Shown: piece after piece, positions 32,681 to 45,438 of the stretch | Layout of the letters: each line of letters begins with the position of its first letter | How positions within the stretch are numbered: the stretch's first letter is position 1 | Source: Gymnopilus junonius | Lineage: Eukaryota > Basidiomycota > Agaricomycetes > Agaricales > Galerinaceae | Direction: 5' to 3' | Assembly: GCA_015501075.1 (NCBI GenBank) | Contig: JADNYJ010000106.1 | Coordinates: 1-64,000, forward strand | Length of the DNA: 64,000 nt | The notes under the pieces: model-generated | The model's database searches: none | What the model saw: only the letters and a program-made list of their open reading frames with translations | Told to the model about the DNA's origin: nothing | Made by a program: the position numbers and the translations under genes

Positions 32681-34702
32681 CTAGTGGACTCCATCCGGTA
32701 ATGTCTCCTGTCCATCCAAACCATCATGCGAACCTGTAGCCGACCATTGACGAGATAGGTCCCCAGAAAACCCACGATCAAATGTGCCTCCAACAGCAAC
32801 AGCCAAATTCGGTCTCGGATTCTGTGAATCGAATCCCAGAAAGGATAGGAGGGGCCGGTGCGGATAAAGTAGCTGCGCGCCGCCCATCTGTGACGACTGG
32901 AAGTTAACTGCGCTCACCACCGGCGGTGGCAGGGGCGGGAGTGGGAGCGGCGGCAGCGTATATCGAGAATGAGGGGAAGAATATGAGAGAGAGGGAAAGG
33001 GGAACTCCCGATTTAGAAACTGGTGATCAAACGGCAAGGGACGAGGTTCAATTTTGACGTGCTTCAAAGCTTGAACGGGGGTGTCGTGTTTCTGTCGCCC
33101 TCTTCCTCCTCCCGCTCGTCCTTCGACCAACCTCTGAACAAAATGATCATCCAAAGAATCAAGGCGCGCCCCCTTAATATGAACATGCGTTAACCAGGGC
33201 CATGAACATTTCCCATATCTATCCGGGATGAGAAATTCCAAAAATCCTCTAAGAAAATCTACAGGGAGCGCACGACAGGAAAATAAGTAAATTGTCTGCT
33301 CCGCCGCCACCCCCATAGCCTCGTGCCTAAAGTGTGTGAGGTTGGGTGTGTAGAAGAAGCACCAGAGTAGCTCATTCATAGTCAGAAATTCCACGTTAGT
33401 AACAAGCTTCTCTGTCCCCCAGTGGGTTTTGGATAGGAGCACGAGGAGGGGCGAACGCCTGAGATCAGTGGGGCAGAATTTGGTTTGATATTGTATGCTT
33501 TTTAGGATCGGCAATTCTATTCTATCGATGAGCGTTGCCAGGTGGTATGTGGCGTCCAAGAGAGTGATAGATTGGAGGTATGGTAAGTGAATCTTCCTTA
33601 ATCCTGGAGGATGAGTTGCACCAGAGAAGTCTGTCACCTCTATTCCCAATTCGACGAGGTTGACGCACTGGATAAGGACACTGTACGTGTCTTCAAGGCT
33701 CAACCCGCGCTCTTGCCAATAATTAATGGACTTTGGAGTAGATGATATGCAGAGACGTGAGCGAGCTCCAAGGGATCTCGAGGTACGGGATGGTGAAGGG
33801 AATTGGACGAGTTCCATTTCGCGGAGGGTGTGGACCTTGAACAGACCAGTGTTCCACCACTTTTCATCGTGGTGGTGCCACTTATGGCTGAGATTTCCAG
33901 GATGACGTGATAGAGAAACGTCAGGTGGATGGTCTCGAGCATAGGCAACTCCTCGGGAACGAGAGATGCAAAGAACGCGGAGAAGTCACCGGACGGTAAC
34001 GCCACCTCGAGCGCCCGCAATCGATGGAAGATAGAAATCAGAAGGACCAAGTAATTCCTATAGTCGTCCGCACTTAACCCCCAAAAGTATTCAGAACTGG
34101 CAGGTGGAGGGATACGGGAAACCGGAAAGGGATGTGAGCGCGCAAGCCATTGGTGAATAGCTCCTTGGTGGAGGGCCATGCGGGTTAAGAAATGATCTTT
34201 GACGTCTTGGTATGTGATATCAGGATACGGAGGGTGTGTCGGGAAGGCAATGTGCAAAGATGCCCAAAGACGAGGCGAGTTATATGTTATAAATCGCCAT
34301 CGGCGACAGACGAGGCTTAGACTGAGGGGAGGCTCAGTTGGGTCCATAGTGGCGTTATGCGCGTCCGGAGACAGAAGAGGAAGATCGTCAAGAGAATATC
34401 GTCAGGCAGGATGCGCAGTGGAGATATCAGAGCACGGTGCTGTAGAATGGTCCGCTCAAGCCTGTCTCTTTCTTCCTTGTGGTGGTCCAGCGCCCTTCGC
34501 AGAAACGTCTGCTTTCGTTTAAATTCTGCCATCGTGCTCTCATGTTGGTGGAGGAATTGCGTAATTTTGACCCTTTCTGTCTCGCCTGGAACGTGGTTGG
34601 TATGCAAGTGACTACTAGAAGGTGATTTGAGTGGTGGCTGTTATGAAAAGATAGTGAGCTGAGGATTCCCACAGAATGTCAGGTCCGGAGAATACTGACC
34701 AT
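32681..34702 (-). CDS. F-box domain protein, frame-broken paralogue
   Basis: Same design as the neighbour: ATG at 34702-34700, immediate intron, PPLKSPSSSHLHTNHVPGE, coiled coil, F-box (LRILPDDILLTIFLFCL...LSLVCRRWRFITYNSPRLW) and Leu-rich body (LPYLQSITLLDATYHLATLI, LLWCFFYTPNLTHFRH). The C-terminus is Pro-rich (LPPLPLPPLPPPVV) and ends at 32681. Four single-base breaks interrupt the frame, at about 34367 (FCLP to DAHNATMDP), 33900, 33797 and 33735; three look like a missing base and one like an extra A, and at least three fall in a short homopolymer run. There are no CGA-to-TGA stops, so decay differs from copy A. Either a young pseudogene or an intact gene with sequencing errors. Confidence 0.7.
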
Positions 34703-35211
34703 CGAAGTTGCTTGAATTCTGCGAGGATTTGTTTGGACAGTGAGATGATGGACGTCTTGGTTAGAGGGTCGTATGCCATTATGATTGCACTCACTCGAAG
34801 TCACCTCGTCACATGATACAGTACCATAGGAACGAGTCCCATTGGCAATTTGCCACAGTTGGGCTATAGAATCCCAAACACTTTCCAGGTCTAAACCGAT
34901 TGCATATTTTCTTGGGTGCTCTGTATAAAACAATATACTCATATATGTTCTAGCTTAAATGATGTTTGGTGTACCAATCCCACCCTAAATTCGGTAATTC
35001 AGAACTGAGCGGCGGCATATGAGACCCAAAAAGAGTAGGAGTTAAGTAAAGTCCAAAAAAACCTAAGCAGAAAAAGGTTGTTATGATAGATAGGATATGA
35101 TATATAATGGTATTGTACAAATGGGTATCCTTTATCTAAAACAATTTACTAAGCTAGGAATGTCACCACACAAGTATCCTAAAAGACAAAATAAAGCAAT
35201 GGACGCATACA
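34703..35211. other. intergenic, no gene recognised
   Basis: AT-rich spacer between the F-box start at 34702 and the Stealth gene stop at 35212. Nothing further seen. Confidence 0.4.
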
Positions 35212-37939
35212 TCATATACACGATAGCTGCCGGTGATCTATAACCGGTAAGGGAGTTGTTTCGTCCCTCTCAAACGCCATTTTGCGAGGCCATCTGCCGT
35301 TCATCCACGACTGAAGCGCTTTGTCCAAATCCGCCACGCTCCTGGAGTCAGTTGTGGCAAGGTCGTCGTTTATACAAAGTAAAGCAAGGTTCTTCTCATG
35401 CAGGTCAAGAATTCTAAGGCGCTCAGCTACGTCGTATGCCCCGCTGGCCCCAAAGAATTTGTTTGGGGTAGCCCCCAGCACATAAGAGTATCGTTGAATC
35501 AAACGAAGTGCAAATAGACGTGAATTTGCTGGATATGGGAAAGTGAGTAGAGACGAAAGAGTGAGGGGCAAGTGTGGCGGTGTATTGGAAAAGTTGGAAG
35601 CGGATTCGGAATGCGAGGTAGATTTAGGAGGAAGGAAGGCCGAAAGGCCAGAGGAACCAGAGGAATTAATCAGTGCAGAGATGACTAAAGACCGTGGAAT
35701 AAGTCAAGCAGAAGAGTGGATGACACACGACAAGAAAGCTCACTACAGTCACCGCAAGTCGGTTTGTCTACCATGATTCGTTTGAGTAAATCTGCGGCAG
35801 ATTCGTTGGAATCATTGCCAAAGCATTCTTCGTTCACTACTGTGCAAACAGTGCGGGGTGTCTGGTCCTCCGAAAGAGGAGCCAGATCAGGCCAGCCATC
35901 TTGGTTAAGAGGTAGTGGATAATGATTTTTTAGCGGGAGGTAAGTATAGGCGTAACCATCGGAAGAAACTAAAAGATTTTAGTGCTAAGATCAAAATCTC
36001 CCAAAGAAAGATTACGCACCAAAAGCATAGTTAGTAATACCAGAATCCGGAAGTTTCGCTGCTTTCAGGTTCTCCATAGCAGTTAACCTGCTTTCCCGTT
36101 GCGGCCAAGGCACTTTCGTACTTGACTGTCCGCTTTGTGCACCAATTTCGAGCCACATCTTATGCTTTTCTCCTCGAGTAACAAACCCTTTCTTGCCACC
36201 CCACTTCGCGACGACCCAACTCCATAAAAGTGCCTGAGAAATAAAAGCAAGCTTCATTCTAGCCGCGGAAGAAAAATAGAAAAGGAATAAAACGTACCTC
36301 TCGATGTCTTTCAACTATGAAATGGGTTGCTAGCCATAGGGTATGGGATTCGGGCCTGGCGGCGTCTTGACCGCGGAATCTACTAGTCGCTGTGCTAGAG
36401 AATGCGGACGGAAAGGCGAGACTGGCCTCATGAAGCAAGGGAAGAGGTAACGAACGGGCATTGTGAACGAGATAGGGACGACCTCTGGAGCCGAAGCGTT
36501 CCGATAGGCCTAAAAACACGGAGTGAACGGTCAGCATCACAGATTGTAAGAGATGAGAGAAACTTGCGGGAATCAGCAGTTTCCAATCCTCGCCACTCCG
36601 ACCAGCCCGGTGGACTCGCATGATTCCCTGAAGGGTTCACCAGCAGATCGGGCTGCAATTGGAGTACGGGGCCATGAATCGGTGAGTAGAAAGAGGACGT
36701 GGGAAGTGGGAGCAAGAAATAGTTGTCGTCCATGACAAAGACCCTAGTATGATAACAGGGGATTAGACTACAAAAAGGATACACAAGAAGAACGTACGTA
36801 TTCTCAGATACGTCATCAGGAGGTAGGTTGGCGAGCTGGCTCTCAACTGCCATACTGTAAGGCAAAAATTGAGTCCTAATAATTTGGAGAAATGGACAGC
36901 AGATTGACCTGTTAAAGGTAGGGAGCGAGGCTTCTCGCCAGGCAACGAGGTCCGCATTGGAAATCAAGTCGTTCGAAGATGAAGGTAAAAGACGGAAGAT
37001 GTCGACATCTATAAGGTTGTGTGTTAGTCAACAGGGAAGATCAAGGAGCTAAAGCTAGGCTCTCATCGACGACAGCCGAAACATTCAAGCTCACCATGAT
37101 GTAACGTAAGGCTCGGTGCCTGGTCATCGGCCATCCATAGGTCTAGCCACTGGGGAACCTGGCCCAGTCGTATTCCATATTTAACTCCCTTCCCTTCCCC
37201 CTCGTATGGTGGTAGTGGCAAAGAGAAACTATTCGCTACCAAATGAAACATACTTTGTTTCCAGCCTGCGGTGGCCGTCTTCGCTGACCGTAGCGAGTAA
37301 CGCAGTTCGTCGTGTTGCCTAAACTGTTTTTCCATATTGGACGAACTGGGTGGGCGCTGAGGTGCTGCCAGTGGATGGGCCTCCCGCGCGGCACGGTGAA
37401 GAGGGTCACTGGAGTGTGAAAGCATATTAGAAGCAAAGATACTCCGATAACGGTCGCAAAGATTACCTCCCATTCACCCAAGTCCAAACGAAATCAACCC
37501 TTGGTTCCTCCAATTTAAGTGCTAAGCATGCCCCCGACCATGTCCCTGCAGTTATCCACTCTTCTAGACATTCATCCGATATAGCCTCATGAGACGCTAT
37601 CCTGCGCACAACGGTATCTGCTGGTACTGGATCGCCGGGAGTGAAAATTAGATACAAATTGGAAGAGTTTAATGGGTGAAAATAAGGGGTTGGGCGAACT
37701 GGACAGTGAGAAGCCGGAAGTGAGGTGTAAGTATTTTGTTCAGCAGTAGAAAGGTCGAGGGTAGCAGTATGAAGTGAAAGGGGAAGTTCCCTATTAAAAT
37801 ACAACACGAAAGCGAGGAAAAGGACAATGATTATGAAGGCAAGACGCCTGCGAAGGTTTGAGGAGACCAAGAAGGAACGACGATGGCGGATGGACGGCAA
37901 AGAAGGAGAGATAGCTTCAACATCATAAGGTAGGGGCAT
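35212..37939 (-). CDS. Stealth-family glycophosphotransferase (Xpt1-like)
   Basis: Type II membrane protein beginning at 37939 with a short cytosolic N-terminus and one membrane span (LAFIIIVLFLAFVLYF), as expected for a Golgi enzyme. The four Stealth conserved regions are all present. CR1 is VDFVWTWVNGSDPLHR (intron inside the Ser codon). CR2 is QFRQHDELRYSLRSAKT and LPTFNS/MAVESQLANL. CR3 is FVMDDNYFLLPLP and FYSPIHGPVL. CR4 is CINDDLATT...LQSWMNGRWP. Stop at 35212. At least six short introns join in frame. Fungal Stealth proteins include the Cryptococcus xylosylphosphotransferase Xpt1, and the same kind of reaction (sugar-1-phosphate transfer to glycans) is likely here, though donor and acceptor cannot be told from sequence. 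No damage seen. Confidence 0.88.
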
Positions 37940-40900
37940 ATCGGTTGGGCATCTATAAATGTAGTCGAAATGCGCCGTTAAGAAAAGCTCGGCAGCAAAG
38001 TGGAGAAAGAGAAGAGCGTACTGGTGGGCAAAGGAGGGTCTTTAAGGTGAAATCCAAATGACACGGAAACGGTAGGCCGTGTGAGCGCAGGAGCTTTGAG
38101 GAAGGTGGAGGAGTGAAGAAAGGCGCGTTTGCTGGGAGGCTCCGACAGCAGGGTCGTGTGAGCTAAACAGAACCGATCTGTTTTTCCTTGCAACCGCCAA
38201 TCTAAGAAAAAAAGGGAGCCGATTGGACAATCGCGAACGAAGAGAGGGGTAAGAATATCGTTTGTCAAAAAAAATTCAACCCTTATAAATAGAAACATAA
38301 AAATAGGCTAATATACCTAAAAATAAATATATGGAGGGGTGAATATCGGCATCATCATTCTCTTCGCTTGTCGTGTCCTGCGTCAGTGTGGGTAAGGCAG
38401 TGTACTCCCTTGTAAATGCTGGCTTTAGACAAGTATTCGGCGAAGATACCGCCCTCAAATAATCATCCTTGGCCCTTGAATGCTGAAATCTGGACGTTGT
38501 GATGTCTGCCGACATCTCGGACCCGCAGTGACAGAACTATTTTAAGCGGTACCTGGTGCTGTGATGACCGATCTACATCATGACTTAATGGGACTGATGA
38601 ACCCGGCGACGTGTTGCCGTTTTGCCTGTAAGCCTGTACAGTTGCACAATAGAGAATTGGACGGAAGGAGTATCTAGTATCTACATACCTCGATTAGAGT
38701 ACAAGGTACTTTAATTGGCATCGGCTTTGCGATAAATATTCCGACCCACGTATCCGCAGCTTCCAGTTCCCTGTCACGGTGCAAAAGGACAAGTAAGTAA
38801 ATCACGTCATTATTCCCCATTTCTGCTCCGTGAAGTCGTAAACTTGTCTCTAGTAAGTGCAACATATGCGAGGGTCGGATTTTTATCTGGTGTTTGCGGA
38901 GTGGGATAACGCATTCAATTGCGTGTCCGAGTCCCCGAATTGAGATCCATTCAGTGACGATCGTCGCTTGAATTTCACAAAGTACGGAGATATGTTTAGC
39001 ACTGATTCAAATGACAGGATGCGGCTGAGAAGTGTATGCGTTCGTATAAGAAAAAAGGACGCGTCCAGGGTCGCAGAGTGCCACCTATACTCAAAAAAGG
39101 AAAAAAGTGGGTCTGTTATCGGTCCAAGTACACGAGTTGCGCAATACTTCACCGATGCTAAGGAATTTGATTATTGTCGAGTACTATTTTCTCCGTTAGC
39201 TGAAGATAACTGCGGCAGATTTGAGGAAATAAAGCTCCAAATAGGTATCGTTGTTCTCTTCTACCCGAGAAGAAACGGCTTCCATTACAGTCGGTCTCGA
39301 ACGAATTCGTATTGATGGTGACGAAAGGTGAAACTCAAAATGCATGGAGGTCAGAAACATCTAATTTTGAATAAATACAATAATAGGTAGAACTTGACCG
39401 ACGTACCTGAAGGCAAGGTTTCGGCAGTTACTGGATTCCATGGCAAAGATGGCTAGGCTCGCAGTACTGGTCCTGCTGGACCGCCGGTCACCCATCGTTC
39501 ACCCATCGTTTCTACGGTTTTGGCACTGATAGCGGAGTTCTTAAGGATTTTAGATAGTCAATGCGTCCACCGGTTGGTCGCAGTGGAGCTAAATTCCATA
39601 GTATTTCCAAGACTGTGTGAACAAATACACGATCTGGACCGCTATTCGCAAAACTCGGCATGCTACGCACCTTGTCGTTTGTTATCATATTCGCATTTGA
39701 TCACACGACGTGTATTTCTTTAATTAGAACTCTCCCATCTGCATTCTGGAGTTGGTATAATAGGCGTTGAAAACGCTGCATTGAATTTTATCCTCGTCTC
39801 AGTCTTTAATTCTGGTTTACGTATAAGAGGAATCAAAACCAATCATCTACTGATAGTTGCCCCCACCTCATATATCATAAATTTCAGAGCATAACCTGAT
39901 CTCTCAGTTGGTCACACGACCGTAGTCTGCGTTCGAGCGGACTACCTATTTATACTCATGGTTGTAATCAATCTATTGTAAGCAACTTTTTCTGCCTTGC
40001 ACGTCCTATATCTGAACAACCGTGCTGGTTAAATAAATGCATAAGAAAGGAGGAAGGGGTAAAAAAACGGCCTTCCTTTATGACTTACGCCCGCTGACGT
40101 TGACCCTGACGGTGTGGAATCAGAAAAACAAGTGCGCTGGTAAGCAAATGGAAGCAAACGTATCAAGTCCGCCACCTGTCAGAGTGACTGACCTACCTGT
40201 TTTCGTCAGCGCATCTTTATCCGGGCCAACAACTATCTCGACACAAGTGACCTGAAAAAAGATATTTTAGGAGTGTCTACGGTCCTCACCCGTGAGCGTT
40301 ACCAACTAAACATAGGTATTGCATTATTATTATCAACAGACACGAATAACTCGTGCGAGGGCATTCAATCCCCTAAGGAATCTAGAACATACTTTCTTGT
40401 GTTAGGAAGCTGCTTATAATTACAGGGTTGACGGTCTGCCAGATGGCGGAGAGAAGGCGAATAAAATAGTTCAAATCGCTCAGAGCCCTATCAAAATACT
40501 TAGGTTATATATATAGGTCTGGAATTACGATAATACTTACCCACTCCCAAAAAGTTCTTTTTCTTTCAGTGCGGCAGAACGGCCCCGCAAGTTGCGCAGC
40601 AATTTCTCACTGGAAAAACAGGTAAGTGATTCTGCGCAAAAGATGCACGGAAACCTTCAGATCGGGGAAACTAAAGTCCACGCATGTGGCGGTGAATATT
40701 CGAAAGGCATTGAGACGGCATGCCAACGATGGAGAAAACGGATGATTCTCACGGCTTGATTTGTTCGGCAGAAGCATCCGCAGCACTGCCGTAGCAGAAT
40801 ATGACGCTGGCAGCAAACAGATGTCTGTGTATCTCCGAGGATAAAGGAGGTATGATATTCATAAGGAGGATCAGGCTTCGAAGAATGTTCACCTCGGCCA

Positions 40901-41494
40901 ACTGCGCTGCACGTCTTTTCCGAAAATCCTCTTCTTTCATCATTCGCACCGCCTGAATGATATCTTCAGAACGGAAGGTTGAGCATCATTAAATCCCCGA
41001 GACCATATGTGGGATACTATATTACGCATATTGAAAGGGATATGAACGACAAAGTTACGGAAAAATATGTGACAGCCAGCTCACCGCCCAGCGCATGACC
41101 CTGTCAAAAATATGTACACTTTCGACTCGACTAACTTCGTTTTGCCTTGGTAAGGAAATGGTGCGAGTAGAGGTCAGCGTAACCGTGGACATGTGGGGGG
41201 TGTGGAGAGGCAGAAACAGGCTACAAAAGAGGGAAGGAAAGAGACGATTAGAATTCAGGAATTATGTAATAAAGCTCCTTACGGGTATTTGTCTGTATTT
41301 CGCTGTGGCCTTCAACCGTTTTTCCTGGCCGAAACATTATCATTCTGGAGCAGTGGGGATGAACAAGCTTTGAACCGTGTAGTAAGAGTATCCTATGCTA
41401 CTCATTCGAAAACTAATTCTCCATTTATTTAAGCATGCCTCTGTTTCTCTTCCTATCTACCGCAAATTCTTGGCAGTTGCATATTATTTGCTTG
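37940..41494. other. 3.5 kb gene-poor region
   Basis: Contains the promoter of the Stealth gene. Several frames of 60-115 codons exist (for example 38968-39315 plus and 40749-40949 minus), but none carries a recognisable domain or coherent exon chain. No inverted or long direct repeats were noticed. Confidence 0.45.
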
Positions 41495-43455
41495 TTATTT
41501 GCTATCGTCATTTAGGGATATGACCTTCGCGTTTTCTGCTTTGGGCGCCCTCGGGACTCCTGGAATAGCAGGCGGAATTGTCAAAGCACCCAAAATAGGT
41601 GGCGGGGACCCCTTTACACTGTTGGCATTTGGCTTTGCTACCGCACCCCAAACGCCTCCTCCATAAGGATATTGCACCACTGCATTTTCCCAGTTGCTAT
41701 CATCAAAGCCCTCTCGGAAGAAATTCATATCGAAATCATTAGCTGCCACTGTCTTCCAAGTCGCATCCGTGATGAAGGGTATACCCTGAGGACTCTTCTC
41801 CTGGCTATTCCAAACCAGGCCTGCGCAGATCAAGCCAACCTGTTCGGTATCCTGTGCGGCATAGACGGCGACGACGACCTTGTTGGTGTTCTCGAATGTT
41901 ACAGTATATCTCTGAGCAGCTGCCCAGTTCATACCGGAACCCACTAACTTGCCGTTGACATAGATAGTATATGCGTTATCGCAGGTAACATCGACCGTCA
42001 AGCGGTTGACGGGGCATTTGGTGGTAATAACCTTGCGGAAGGGACGGGCGCATCGCGGAACTTTACCACCCCCAGCTATGACTTCTTTAGTCCAGATCCA
42101 CGTTCCGTTGCCGAGGTCAGGAGGAGGAATATTGATGGGTTTTTGGTTTGGGAAGAGGATTGGGCAATTGTCGTCATCATCCCCGGGGCAATCACAGGTT
42201 CCTCTATCGTCTTTATTCCGACAACTCGGTTTATGCTTCTTGTGCGTCTTCTTGTCACCACCATCCTCTGAACAGCCACAAGTTCCTCTATCATCTTTAT
42301 TAGGACACTCCGATCTGTGCTTCTTGCGCGGCTTGTCGTCGTCAGTATCCTCTGGACAGTTGCAGCTACCCTCGTCTTCTTTGTTGGGACAGTCAAACCT
42401 GTGCTTCTTTCGATGAGGTCTACCAACGGGAAGAGGTAGGATGCTCGGCAATGGAATGAATGGCACTGGTCCGCCAATGGTAGCATCCCCTCCGATACCT
42501 CCACCGACAGAAGCTCCTCCGAAACCGAAGCTGCCAGTAGTGACTGACCCAGTGCTCGCACTCATACTGCTACTGCTACTCATGCCCATTGCGGTAGAAC
42601 TGACAGCCACACCAGTCGCGATACCACCCGTACTGGTAGCGCCGAGCGTCTGGAACGCTGTTGCGCCACCGGAACCGGAAAGCGATGTGATCTGCTGAAG
42701 TACGTTCTGGGTTACGCTGGCCATCCTAGTAGAAACAGTTTGATTGATACCAGCGATCAGCAACTGGATCGTCTGGTTGAATTGCTGAACGATCTCCTCT
42801 GTGACGCTGGCTACAGTGACTTGGGTGATGGATTGAATGAATGCTTGGAGACGGGCATCGCTCATGAAGAGGCTCATGTTAGGTTGAGCAATGACCTGGA
42901 ATTGCATCCACGGAACTTCGTTCAGTGCAGCTCCAAGAGATTGCGCCACGCTTAGAACCAAAATGAGTATGTCCCTGTTTTGTTTCTGTCAGATTTCCTC
43001 ACCTCTCAACGGACGCGCTACTGATCGAGCTTTGCTGGAAAGAAGAGAACGACTGTGTGGCTGTAAACCCTCTGATATAAACTGCGTAAGGTGCGCCATG
43101 TACACTCAGCAATGGCAAAATTTACCCTCCAGTGGTCTGTCCAATGCCTCCTACGACCCCAACCCCGTTTCCTATGGCGCTATACATGATGAAAGTCAGG
43201 GCACTTGCGCCTAGGATAGGCAACCTTGTCCTCAACGTACCCAGTAGAGGCAACTCCATTACTGGCGAAACCTTGGTTGAGTGGATTCATATTCAAGGGG
43301 TTTGGTGCAGATAGCGTTGGATTGAGTAAAGTCTTGTTGATACTAATAGCCAGAGTCAATAAACGACGTATTCATCATAGCCTAAGACTATAGGACCAAA
43401 CGTACACATTCCCTTGCATTCCTGGAAGCACAATATTCTGGCCTTGGGTACTCAT
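41495..43455 (-). CDS. orphan protein with three Cys-rich repeats and a beta-sandwich-like C-terminus
   Basis: Five exons: start at 43455 (MSTQGQNIVLPGMQGN), then INKTLLNPTLSAPNPLNMNP, ALTFIMYSAIGNGVGVVGGI, GFTATQSFSSFQQSSISSAS, and a long exon from about 42978 to the stop at 41495; all splice in frame. There is no N-terminal signal peptide, but one short hydrophobic Gly-rich segment is present. A helical Gln/Thr/Val-rich region (VTEEIVQQFNQTIQLLIAG) precedes a Ser/Gly linker. Three tandem repeats of about 30 residues follow, of the form KKHRxxCPNKDDRGTCxC plus an acidic spacer. The C-terminal 190 residues (GTWIWTKEV, NRLTVDVTCDNAYTIYVNGK, VVVAVYAAQDTEQVGLICAG) resemble galactose-binding-like beta-sandwich modules of fungal extracellular proteins. 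Function unknown. Confidence 0.75.
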
Positions 43456-45438
43456 TGTTCTTGTTCGTGATGAGCTACCACAATTTCTTTAGAGAGATTA
43501 GTGATTTGGTATGTAGATGAAGAGCAAGTTGCTGATTCCTGATGAAGAGGTGAGTAGAGTAGCTCTTTTATACTCGAGAGGCTACAGCCTTTCTGCGCAG
43601 CCCATAGATTTTTTCCGGAAGCTCGGGGCTTATCCCATTATCTTTGGTAATTAGACGCCAGTGGAGTCTGGACGGACAGACGTCTGACAGAGTGCATGGA
43701 GGGAGCGACTTCTTTTCATCCGTAGTCAAAAAAATTCCCTAGAACGTCAGTGGCTTGATACAGGCTCGGAAGTAATTTCTCAAGTCTATGCTATCTGGCT
43801 CGAGCCTTGCTAATAGGTGTCGGCTCTGAAACGAGCAGTATCTATGTCGCTCAATGAATTCTTCCGACATATACATAAATGAGGCACCGATAATGAAAGA
43901 ATTACCATCATAAATAAGGGTTATCACTCCAGCACGACATGCCGCTGGCTATTTACATATACCAAGGACGACCTTGTGAGTTTTGAAATGCTACTTTCCA
44001 GTGTGGAACGGCATAACCAACTTCAGAGTTCAGCCAACTGTCAGAACTGACTTGGCTGTGTGAGGCAGAAAACTGATTCCGGCTAAACATCAGTATTCGT
44101 TCACAATGGCACTTGTACCTATAACTTTGTCCTTCCTCCCACTTGAGGGTGGCTATCCTTACTGAACACGTGTAATCTCCATCCTCAGTCCCTATGTACG
44201 TTAAGAGTATCAAAAAGGTGAAGGATAGAAGAAAGCAAGACTCGATATCGACTTGATACAGCTTTCCTGTGCGCCTGAGAATTAGACATATTTTTAGGAG
44301 ACATTCTAGACACAGCAGTATTCGACATTCGACGTTCAACGGGTTTTGGGGATACTCTCAGGGGTAGGACAGCTGATGAGTCCTCATGATGACTAGTATG
44401 CTTAATTCAGCACAACATATTCATAACAGAACTTCGGTGGTGGTACTGAAAGTTCATTTACGTTGTTGTCGTACAGTTGAATCTCCACGACCTGCATTAT
44501 CTATTTATCTCGTTTAATACGTATAAATTATTTCCACTGAGCTTTGGATACAATGGTTGATGGTGATGACTTAAATCCATGCTTATCAGGATTTAATACG
44601 GCGATCTTAGAGGCTTCCGCAGTCCCACCCTTGCGAGCCGAATGTCAGACCAAGATAAGGGGACAATTGAGTAAACACATTTTGATCAAACACAATGAGT
44701 CATAGTGACGATTCTCCGCTGTCATCCTACCTGTCATCGTCCATCTTTCGGTGAAAAGGCGAGCATTGAGTTTAGCGCTCGTTATATATCATTCACCAGC
44801 GCGTCATTTTCTGTGTCCTATATCTCTGAACGATCGATATGTTCGAGTACAGAGTTCTAACTCCGTGACATATTATCCACTGCATGAGAGGCTGTTCATC
44901 TGGTAGGTGCTGTCATGTGGTTCATTAGTGACCGTCTTGCTCGAACACCTATGTTGTACTCACCTCCCCCAAATAACAGAAGGCGAGAGACAGTAGCATT
45001 TGTAGCAAGAGTGAGTATAACCTCAATAAGATCTGAAGTCGATGAGTTGATCCTCAGCAGAAATGATCACGTCAAAAGCATGCAGTGCATGTCTCCGTTC
45101 TTCCTCCCAGCAAACTTCTCAAACCTTGTACAGCCCTTGTGGTGTACCGTGAGTCCTGGCATGAAGCATAAAGGACTAAACGTCTCACAAAACAGTATAG
45201 ATCCCTTTGAGAAGAGATGTATTGCAAAAATGAAGACTGCAATAGTCATCGGCAGACTAGGGTCCCAGACGCAAGAGCGGCAAAATATCTGCACGACTGC
45301 GGTCCTGGACTCGGCAGGAAAGTACTCGCGAAAATGTCGAATGAATAGTATCTCGGAAAAATATATAGAATAAAAACCACAAAGGGTATATACCTGCTGT
45401 GCAAAAGCGCAGCAAGCAATACTCGAGTGACAAATCAT
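43456..45438. other. gene-poor spacer
   Basis: Upstream region of the orphan gene plus 1.5 kb without a supported gene. On the minus strand 45067-45438 there are hydrophobic stretches (SLPMTIAVFIFAIHLF) that could be the relic of a membrane protein, but no family is recognisable. Confidence 0.4.

Noticed and set aside
41672..42955. Plus-strand frames over the orphan gene
   Set aside because: Antisense shadows of the repeat-containing exon, which has consistent splicing on the minus strand.
45067..45438. Hydrophobic minus-strand frame resembling a membrane protein
   Set aside because: No family motif and the frame runs into the ferritin-like remnant; too weak to call.
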